Assembly: GCA_944324285.1 (NCBI GenBank)
Contig: CALUVR010000015.1
Location: forward strand, 1-57,387
Direction of reading: 5' to 3'
DNA: 57,387 bases
DNA from: Candidatus Gastranaerophilales bacterium
Lineage (GTDB): Bacteria > Cyanobacteriota > Vampirovibrionia > Gastranaerophilales > Gastranaerophilaceae
The translations under genes were made by a program, and so were the position numbers. This document shows, piece by piece, positions 24,872-32,500 of the stretch. Each line of letters opens with the position of its first letter. The stretch's first letter is position 1. The notes below the pieces were generated by a model. That model was not told the origin of the DNA. It did no database searches and saw only the letters and a program-made list of their open reading frames with translations.

Positions 24872-25928
24872 GCTTTCCGTAAAAATTAACGAACAGGAAA
24901 AAACTTATCCTATTATAATTAATGATAACCCTGTATCGACCTTAAAAGAAGATATTTTATCCCGTCTTGAAGGGAAGAAGTTTCTTGTTGTAATTTCCGA
25001 AAAAGTCGAAAAATTATACGGCAAAGCTCTCGGTTTTGAAAAATCCGAAAAATTTATACTCAAAGACGGAGAAAAAGAAAAAAACTTCAAAAACTATAAA
25101 AAAATACTTGAGCGCGCTTTAAAATTGCAGCTTACCAGAAAAGATACAATTATCGCAATTGGCGGCGGAGTTGTGGGGGATTTAGCCGGCTTTGCGGCAT
25201 CAACATATATGCGCGGAATTAATTTTATTCAAGTTCCGACAACACTCCTTGCCTGCGTGGACAGTTCTGTCGGCGGAAAAACAGGGATTGATACCAGTTT
25301 CGGTAAAAATTTAATCGGCTCTTTCTATCAGCCGAATGTTGTCTTTATCAATACAAATTTTCTCCAAACGCTCGACGACAGACAGTTTAAAACAGGTATG
25401 GGCGAAGTCGTCAAATACGCGTTTATAGAAAAATCTTGTCTGAGTGAAGAGGATTTGAACCTGACAAATTATTTAAGCGAAAATATTGAAAAAATTCTCT
25501 CCAGAAATTTAAGAACGCTTGAAAAAATGATTGAAATATGCGTAAAATTAAAAATTTCCGTTGTACAAAAGGATGAAAAAGAATCAGGATTGAGAAAAAT
25601 TCTTAATTTTGGACACACATACGGACACGCTGTGGAAAAATTTACAAATTACAAAAAATACACTCATGGAGAAGCAATTGTAAAAGGGATGGATTTTGCA
25701 TTTAATCTTGCAGTAAAACGAAATTTAATAGATAAAAATTACAAATATTTTTGGGATGATGTTATAAAAAAATTCAACTTTAAATCAATTCCTGATTACC
25801 CGCCGGAAAAAATGGTCAAGTTAATGAAAATGGATAAAAAAGCGGAATTTGAATACATAACATTTATTCTTCCGACGGATTACTCTGAAGTGGCGGAGTT
25901 TAAACTAACGGAAAAGGATTTGCAGTAA
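24864..25928 (+). CDS. aroB: 3-dehydroquinate synthase
   Basis: 354 residues, normal length. It converts DAHP to 3-dehydroquinate using NAD and a divalent metal. Motifs: GGGVVGDLAGFAASTYMRGI, VPTTLLACVDSSVGGKTGID, KNLIGSFYQP, MGEVVKYAFI and the metal-ligand stretch NFGHTYGHAVE with a further H in THGEAI. Second gene of aroK-aroB. Confidence 0.97.
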   Translation: MVKLSVKINEQEKTYPIIINDNPVSTLKEDILSRLEGKKFLVVISEKVEKLYGKALGFEKSEKFILKDGEKEKNFKNYKKILERALKLQLTRKDTIIAIGGGVVGDLAGFAASTYMRGINFIQVPTTLLACVDSSVGGKTGIDTSFGKNLIGSFYQPNVVFINTNFLQTLDDRQFKTGMGEVVKYAFIEKSCLSEEDLNLTNYLSENIEKILSRNLRTLEKMIEICVKLKISVVQKDEKESGLRKILNFGHTYGHAVEKFTNYKKYTHGEAIVKGMDFAFNLAVKRNLIDKNYKYFWDDVIKKFNFKSIPDYPPEKMVKLMKMDKKAEFEYITFILPTDYSEVAEFKLTEKDLQ

Positions 25929-26218
25929 GGCGTCAAATAAGAAAACGTGAAGCGTAAACGGCGAGCGGAAAGCGTTCTACATTTCCACTACCTCTGGGAG
26001 AACGTACCGAAGGGCAAGTGAGGGGTATTCAACCGCAGTTTTGGTCATCCTGCAGCAATAACATCATATTACAGGAGTATTCCAAATTGTTAATTTTTAG
26101 TTAAAAAAGCGGGTTTCAGTGTAAAAACGTTACATAATATAAGTGTGGTTGATGAGAGCCATAAAAAAATATATGACCCGGCAGACCGATTAGATTGAAA
26201 CTGAAAGGAGTGTTAATT
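25929..26218. other. Intergenic region before hsp20, repeat traces only
   Basis: The first 110 bp look like degraded repeat (GGGAGAACGTACCGAAGGGC, GTGAGGGG). Closer to hsp20 there is an AT-rich stretch with TAATAT near 26137 as a possible -10. I see no CIRCE element or other known heat-shock operator. Confidence 0.4.
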
Positions 26219-26674
26219 ATGAGATTTTTAGTAAAGAAAGCACCGGACAATTTTATAAAATCGGTTAATGATGAAATTAATTCAATATTGAGCAGACATT
26301 TTGATAACTATTACCCTGATTACGGGTTTGAGGAAGAAATAGACAAACTATCAATGCCTGTAGAAATTACAGAAAAGGAAAAGGATTATGAAGTTCGAGC
26401 AGAACTTCCGGGTGTTAAAAAAGAGGATTTAGACATAGACATCGAGAAAAATTCCATAACAATCAATGCTAAAAAAGAAGAAGACTCCAAAGATGATGTC
26501 AAAGGTTATAAAAAATCCGAATTCCGGTACGGTGAATTTTCAAGAACAGTATATTTCCCTCAGGAAATTGATATAGATAAGGCTGAAGCAAAACTTGAAC
26601 ACGGTGTATTGAAAATTCAGGCACCTAAACGTTATGCGGAAAAAGAATCAGTTAAGAAATTGACTGTTAAATAA
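26219..26674 (+). CDS. hsp20: Small heat shock protein (Hsp20/alpha-crystallin)
   Basis: 151 residues. ATP-independent chaperone that holds unfolded proteins. The alpha-crystallin domain spans about 47-145, with PVEITEKEKDYEVRAELPGVKKEDLDI at the start and the conserved LEHGVLKIQAPK (A-x-L-x-n-G-v-L pattern) near the end. The start at 26219 has AAAGGAG at 8 nt; a TTG further upstream in the same frame would place that site inside the gene. Single gene with its own terminator. Confidence 0.95.
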   Translation: MRFLVKKAPDNFIKSVNDEINSILSRHFDNYYPDYGFEEEIDKLSMPVEITEKEKDYEVRAELPGVKKEDLDIDIEKNSITINAKKEEDSKDDVKGYKKSEFRYGEFSRTVYFPQEIDIDKAEAKLEHGVLKIQAPKRYAEKESVKKLTVK

Positions 26675-26692
26675 ACTTCCTCCAAACAAAGA

Positions 26693-26737
26693 ATTCGGGC
26701 GCGGATTAAAAAAATTCGCGCCCGAATATTCTATTTT
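26693..26737 (+). terminator. Terminator after hsp20
   Basis: 11-bp GC-rich stem ATTCGGGCGCG / CGCGCCCGAAT with an A-rich loop, followed at a short distance by TATTTTT. Confidence 0.7.
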
Positions 26738-26762
26738 TGCAACTATCAAACATTTCATCCAT

Positions 26763-26990
26763 TCAAATCTTAACTAAAAAAGGGGCTGGCACTTTTACGC
26801 GCTGCCCCTTTAGTTTAACCGGATACAATCGGTTTTTCTCCGGCATCTTTGTACCCTGCCGCTCATTTCCAGATGAACCATAGACCGATATCATTCATCA
26901 CCATTTTTGGATTTCCCCCATCATATCCGGGGTGGATTCGGCTGTCGGATACGAAGAATTTCTTTTGTATTTATATAGTAAAAATTTTTT
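26763..26990 (-). ncRNA. Candidate minus-strand transcript of unknown function
   Basis: On the minus strand a stem AAAGGGGC...GCCCCTTT followed by more T residues (near 26777-26814) is a classic terminator with no annotated gene feeding it. Upstream (26820-26990) are GC-richer segments CCACCCCGGATATGATGGGG and ATGCCGGAGAAAAACCG. A weak 43-codon frame (26894 down to 26763) exists but would be cut by the terminator and lacks a good ribosome binding site. An sRNA antisense to nothing known is the simpler reading. Confidence 0.3.
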
Positions 26991-27030
26991 CCATTTTTTT
27001 CATTCCTATAATCGGCTATAAAAATCAGCC

Positions 27031-27058
27031 TTGAATATATACTTTAGTGTAATAGAAT
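27031..27058 (+). promoter_or_regulatory. Promoter of the D-2-hydroxyacid dehydrogenase gene
   Basis: TTGAAT (27031-27036), 16-nt spacer, TAGAAT (27053-27058), about 41 nt before the ATG. Confidence 0.55.
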
Positions 27059-27099
27059 TAATTTTTCAGCGAAAAATAATAGGACAAAAGGAGAGAATA

Positions 27100-28131
27100 A
27101 TGGCGATAAATATGCTCGTTTTTGAATACCGCGACAATGAACAAAAGTTTTTTGCGGAAAATAAATTTGATAATTTTAATATAATGTTTTATTCGGAATG
27201 TTTGAATAAGGAGTTTTTAAAAACGTTACCGCAGGATGTAATAGACAGTACAAATATCATCAGCGTATTTATAAATTCCGAGGTAACGGAAGAGGTTATA
27301 AATTCTTTCAAAAATTTGAGGATAATCTCAACGCGTTCAACCGGTTACGACCATATAAATATTGATGTTGCCCGTAAACGTAATATTGCGGTTGTGAATG
27401 TGGAAAACTACGGCTCAACATCGGTTGCACAATTTACAATAGGGATTTTGATTACGCTTGTGAGGAGGATTATACCTGCAGCCGCATGCCTGAAAAATGT
27501 AAAAGAATACGGTGCAAACGAATTTTCCGGACGAGATATTACCAAACTTAAACTCGGTGTAATAGGCACGGGCGCAATCGGGGCTGCTGTATGCAGGGCT
27601 GCGCACTGTCTGGGGATGAAGATTTTAGGACACGACCTGAATGAAAAAAAAGAATTAGTCGATGAAATCGGGCTTTCCTATATGGGTTTAGAGGATTTAT
27701 TAAAAAATTCCGATATTATCTCGCTTCACATGCCATATACAGGAAATAACTACCACATGATAAGCAAAGCCCAGTTTGATATTATGAAAGAAGGCTCAAT
27801 GATAATTAATACCTCGAGGGGCGAGATTATAGATTTAGCTGCACTTTATGAGGCAATGGAAAGTAAAAAACTTGCAGGAGCCGCATTAGATGTATTGACG
27901 TGCGAGAGCATAAATTTCGGGTGTAAAAATTTGACATTAAAACTTAATTCGCTTCCGATGGACTGTTTGAATGAGGCTGTATATGTAGGGAAGCTTGCGA
28001 AATTTGATAATGTCATAATAACTCCTCATATAGCTTATGACACGCAGGATTCAATTGATTATATACTTGATAAGACAATGCGTATGCTTATGAATGTCAT
28101 AAACGGAGGAAAAGTCGAAAGAATTGTGTAA
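27100..28131 (+). CDS. ldhA: D-isomer-specific 2-hydroxyacid dehydrogenase (D-lactate dehydrogenase type)
   Basis: 343 residues from the ATG with AAAGGAG upstream. It reduces pyruvate or a related 2-oxoacid with NADH. The NAD-binding fold shows GVIGTGAIGAAVCRAAHCLGM; catalytic residues are expected in TRSTGYDHIN, NTSRGEIIDL (Arg), the Glu near LDVLTCES, and TPHIAYDT (His). Overall pattern fits fermentative D-lactate dehydrogenases, consistent with an anaerobic gut fermenter. Exact substrate is inferred. Confidence 0.88.
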   Translation: MAINMLVFEYRDNEQKFFAENKFDNFNIMFYSECLNKEFLKTLPQDVIDSTNIISVFINSEVTEEVINSFKNLRIISTRSTGYDHINIDVARKRNIAVVNVENYGSTSVAQFTIGILITLVRRIIPAAACLKNVKEYGANEFSGRDITKLKLGVIGTGAIGAAVCRAAHCLGMKILGHDLNEKKELVDEIGLSYMGLEDLLKNSDIISLHMPYTGNNYHMISKAQFDIMKEGSMIINTSRGEIIDLAALYEAMESKKLAGAALDVLTCESINFGCKNLTLKLNSLPMDCLNEAVYVGKLAKFDNVIITPHIAYDTQDSIDYILDKTMRMLMNVINGGKVERIV

Positions 28132-28164
28132 CACTCCTTTTGTATTCCGCAAGGGACGGAGTGT
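28131..28164 (+). terminator. Weak terminator-like hairpin after ldhA
   Basis: ACACTCC / GGAGTGT stem with a 20-nt loop beginning at the stop codon; no T-run follows, so termination is uncertain. Confidence 0.4.
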
Positions 28165-28174
28165 AATCGTCATT

Positions 28175-28290
28175 GAAGGGATGAAAGAGTAATAAGGGAC
28201 TTATTATTATTGAAACCTTCACCACTCACCCTCAACCCTTCACTTTTTTTAAAAGACCGGGTTGCTTCGTCGCTTCGCTCCTCACAATGA
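28175..28290. repeat. Interspersed repeat family D joined to a TTGCTTCG...CAATGAC element
   Basis: First GATGAAAGAGTAATAAGGGA with TTATTATTATTGAAACC, then CTTCACCACTCACCC, then GGGTTGCTTCGTCGCTTCGC with CTCACAATGAC. The second module is of a kind seen dispersed in many unrelated bacterial genomes (GTCATTGCGAGC...-type repeats). Confidence 0.7.
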
Positions 28291-28421
28291 CTCTGCTTCC
28301 TCTCTCCCGTAATTAGTTTTTTACATTTAACTATTAAAAACATTATAGTGAAGAATAAAAAAGGCGGTGTTTCCACTGCCTAAAATAACCAGATTTTTAC
28401 ACTATAATAAGTGTTCAGAAA

Positions 28422-28448
28422 GGAAGGGTGGGCGTAGCCCACTTCTAT
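28422..28448 (-). terminator. Hairpin downstream of the GGDEF gene
   Basis: GAAGTGGGC-TAC-GCCCAC on the minus strand followed by CCTTCCTTTC. The U-tract is imperfect. Between this hairpin and the GGDEF stop (28454-28528) a 24-codon frame, TTG start, reads AKQVSKSPADAIQNRAKAIL near its middle; its status is unknown. Confidence 0.4.
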
Positions 28449-28533
28449 ATAGCTTACGATTCTTTTAAAATCGCCTTAGCTCGGTTTTGAATGGCGTCTG
28501 CCGGTGACTTAGATACCTGCTTAGCCAATACGA

Positions 28534-29406
28534 CTATTCTCCGAGGTTAATCTGGGAGAATTGTACGATTTTATTTTTTCCGCGTTTTTTTGCATTGTAT
28601 AGTGCATGTTCTGCATAGCGGATTATTGTATTTACGTCCTCATCTACATTTTCAAGGCAAGGATATGACGAAATTCCGCCGGAAATAGTAATCGGGTGTC
28701 TTTCTTCTTCTCCTGCAGGAATGAATTCCATGCGTTCAATATCGCGTCTGAAACGTTCCGCAAAGAGGAATGCATTTTCTTCCGATGTATTCGGGAGGAT
28801 TAGAAGGAATTCTTCATCCCCGTAGCGTGTCAGAATATCTTCTTTTCTGATAAGCTGTTTTAATTTATCAGCGATGGAGCGGAGAAGAACATCTCCCCAT
28901 TCATAACCGTAAATATCATTTACAACTTTGAAGAAATCCAGGTCAAACAGGAGGCAGGAAAGTTTTGTTCCGTAACGTTTTGCGCGTGAGATTTCCTGTT
29001 CCAGACGTTCCTGAAGATATTTTCTGTTGTGAAGCCCTGTGAGTTCATCGGTTGTTGAAACCTGAAGAAGTTTATCTCTTAAGTCCTTAATTTTAAGAAG
29101 AGATTTTGCTCTGATAAGTAATTCATCATTATCTACAGGTGTTTTAATCAAATCATAGGTAACTGCGCGGACTGTAGTGCCTTTAAATGGTTCCCCGATA
29201 AAAAGAACAGGTGCTTTGAATTTCGTCACCATCAAAACATCTTTAATATTCGGTACATCTTCTATTACAAGAAGAGCCGGATTAAGAGTTTCATATTCGC
29301 GTAATTTTTCGGCATCTTCAATTCTTACATTGACTTCGTCGAGTTTAGCAAGAATGTCTGCCAGATTTGAAACTTTTTTACTTGTATATACAATTATATT
29401 TTTCAT
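28534..29406 (-). CDS. GGDEF-domain protein with degenerate receiver-like N-terminus
   Basis: 290 residues. The N-terminal 115 residues resemble a response-regulator receiver fold (NPALLVIEDVP, APVLFIGEPF, DLIKTPVDNDELLIRAKSLL), but acidic pocket residues are poorly kept. The C-terminal domain begins DELTGLHNRKYL and carries FDLDFFKVVNDIYGYEWGD. The active-site loop reads RYGDEEF (residues 194-200), so the second Gly of GGDEF is Asp197. An RxxD inhibitory site (RKED) lies five residues before it. Activity as a cyclic-di-GMP synthase is therefore uncertain. Start: GAGGG ribosome binding site upstream. Confidence 0.88.
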   Translation of the reverse strand: MKNIIVYTSKKVSNLADILAKLDEVNVRIEDAEKLREYETLNPALLVIEDVPNIKDVLMVTKFKAPVLFIGEPFKGTTVRAVTYDLIKTPVDNDELLIRAKSLLKIKDLRDKLLQVSTTDELTGLHNRKYLQERLEQEISRAKRYGTKLSCLLFDLDFFKVVNDIYGYEWGDVLLRSIADKLKQLIRKEDILTRYGDEEFLLILPNTSEENAFLFAERFRRDIERMEFIPAGEEERHPITISGGISSYPCLENVDEDVNTIIRYAEHALYNAKKRGKNKIVQFSQINLGE

Positions 29407-29549
29407 TTTAACCCTCTCTTAGAAAGAAGTGTAGCATATTGTTTACTCTCAATCAATTTGTAAAGAATTTTTAATATAACCGGTTTTAACTTCAAGTTCA
29501 AAAAAATTCTGCCGATAAACAAAATAAGTGTAGGAGTCATTCAAACAAC

Positions 29550-32500
29550 ATGTCACCGAATTTAAATATACATCAAAAGGCAGAACTGGCGCGGCAGCTG
29601 GCATATCACGAATTAAAGCAGAAGCCTGAATACAAATTTATGCCTATTCCGATGAATGTTTTGAACGAGAAAATGAATGAATTTATGCAGCTTTCTGATA
29701 AGGATTTGCAGGCGGAGATTAACAGGTGTTTTTCTGCCGGTAAAAAAGAAGGCGAAAAAGATTTGTGGGATGTAATGGGGCTAGAATTGAGCGATGAGGA
29801 GAAGCACCGGGCAAATTTAAGGATGCAGAATGAATATGAACGCCTTAAAATTTCCATGAGTCCTGATACTGAAAAGACCCGTCTGGCAGCAAAGGGCGTA
29901 GAATTTCGCGCAGGGTTGAGAGAGGCTGGAATTCCCGTTGAAATTCCACAGGAAACAAGGACTGCAGAACAGGAGCAGGCTGTTGCGTTTTTGGAAGATA
30001 TGGCACAGGTTGCTGATGAAAATATGCTCTCCCAGATGGATAGAGATGGCGTTGTCGGGAAGGCTTACAACCTTTTTATAAAAGAGGCTTTCGATACTGA
30101 ATTTGCAAAATCAAATGTTGAAGAAGCAATAGAAGATACAAAAACTGATATTGCCGCATTAAGAACTACGGTTGATTTTGAGGCAACTTTTGAGGAGCGG
30201 CGCGGGGTAAAATTTGACCCGCAAAAAATCCGCGAGGTTAGTGAAAAAGCTGATTTAACCGCAAAATATCAGGCTTGTAGTGATATGGTCGGTGCTTTAA
30301 AATCTGAACTTTCAAAAGCCATAGAAGGTTCAAAAGACGACCCGCGCGCCGGAGAGAAAGCAATTTTACAAACAGCGGAAGCTTTAGGATTGGATGCTGG
30401 AGCGGTTGTCAGTGCAGCTTTGCAAGGGCACGAAAATGACCCTGCCATAAAAAACGGACTAAAAGAAGGCGGAGCTTTTGCTATAAAAGATGAAGGCAAC
30501 GGCAAATTCGGAATTTACTGCGAAACAGAAGCGGGTTTACAGCCTATAACGCAGGAACAAGCCGAAATCATCGGAAAAGAAATGTCGCATATTCTGGATA
30601 AATTCGAGGCGCAGGTTCTGGGGACGAAAATTCCTGAAAATGCAACAGCAGAAGAAATTGAAGAATTAAACGAAGCCCGAATGGAAGAAATCCGTGCGGA
30701 TTACGAAAAGAGTTTTGCGGAAGCTTACGGCGAAAAGGATTTGGAAAAATTATCCCAAAACTATATGATGAGTCAGGAGAAGGGTAAAATTTATGTTCAA
30801 ACCGGTGTAACCCTTCTTGCGATGGCAGGTGCAATGTTTACGGGCGGAGGGTCGCTTGCGCTGGCTTCTGCCGCTGTGCTTGCAACAAATCCTGTGGATT
30901 TACTTGAAAAATCAACTGATGCAGACGGTATGACCGGAGATGACTGGAAAGATTACGGACAATCAACGCTTGAACAAATCGGCTGGATGGCACTCGGTGG
31001 AGCTGTCGGTAAAGTCGGAGATGTTGCAAGAAGTTTTGTTAAAGTAAAAGGACTTTCAAAAGCTATGAAAGAGAGCGGGAAGAGTTTTGATGATTTTATG
31101 AAACTTGCTGCAAAAAGCCCTGATATTCCAAAAGATATGGCGAAAAGTTTAAAAACGGTTTCCCGTCTTGCAAATACGGCAGGCGTTACAACGGAAGTTG
31201 CGCTTGATATGGCAGCGACAATGGCGCTACAAAAAGACGGCACAACCGCAATGGATTGGGCGATGTCAATAGGCGGCGCTTTAGTCGGTACAAAATTGCA
31301 AAAAGTTATGGCGCCTATGTCAGAGGATGCCAAAGTTAAATATTTAATGGATACGTTTAAAGATTTTAAACTATCAGAAGATGAGGCAAAGCATTTATTA
31401 AAGGCTATGGCGGATTCGGAAAGCGGAGCTGCGCCTGTGAAAAAACATAGGTCTGCGGAACGCGGGGCAGTGCTCGAGGGCGGCGCACGCGCAGATGAAC
31501 TTGATGAAGTTGCACCGTTTGCCAAAAGGCTTGAAAATTCTCCGCATGCCGGAGATTACATTCCTGTATCCACGAATAAATTAAATATTAAAGAATTTAA
31601 AAGCAAACTTTCTTCCCTGAGGGATAAAGATAATGAACCGTTGTTGTCAGATTTTACCATAGAACAGTATACCAAAGTTTTCGGGGATAAGAATTTGCCG
31701 AAGATTTCCGCATTTATTGATGAAGCCCGCGTAAAATATGATGATAAGTTTGTAAGTGATGTTCTGACATCTATTGCCGCAAACAGTGCGTTAAACAAAG
31801 AGGATGCCGTTAACTTAATGCGCAGACTGGTTAATGAATTTGACAGTACGCCGGAGAATTGTTCCGAAATCGCTATGGCTGGCTGGCTTTTAACTCCATC
31901 AAAAGTAAATGCCGCACAAATTCTTCTTGATATGCCAAAGCGCACGAATTCGACGGATAAACCATGGTCGGATATAAATTCATTACTTGAAAATGCCGGA
32001 AAATTTGAGGATAAAAAATCTGTTACCGCGTTAGAGCGGGCTGTATCGTTGAAAAACGAAAACGGTATTAATCTTTATGAAGTAAAAGATATAGATTCTA
32101 TTGTACAATCAAAAGAGCTTCTTATAAGTGATATTTATACAGACGAAGAGATTAAGAAACTCAGGTTTGCAGTTATAGGGCTTTACAAAAATCCTGCCGA
32201 TTTGGAAGATGTTTCAAAAGTCTTAACCGCTAAAGAAAACACAGAGCTTCAGACTCAGGTAAAAGATATACTTAAAAATTCAGACGGGATGAAAATGGTC
32301 GGGCTGCTAAGACAATTACAGCCTGACGTATACAAAAAAATTACGGATTTACGGCTCTCTTCTCTTGAAATTCCCGATAAAGCCCTGAAATCGCTGATTA
32401 AACGTAATATTACAAAGATAAACGATCCTCAAAATCGTCTGGAATTTTTGGAACAGATGCAAAAGTATCTGTCGGATTTATCGGAAGTTAAGGATAAATA

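Noticed and set aside
26104-26218. Possible CIRCE or other heat-shock operator before hsp20
   Set aside because: No TTAGCACTC-type inverted repeat is present.
28250-28290. Protein-coding potential in the TTGCTTCG...CAATGAC element
   Set aside because: This is a dispersed repeat known from many genomes and has no open frame of interest.
30953-31525. Long minus-strand frame inside the giant gene
   Set aside because: Ser/Ala/Pro-rich antisense shadow of a plus-strand gene with GC-biased third positions; no start signals.
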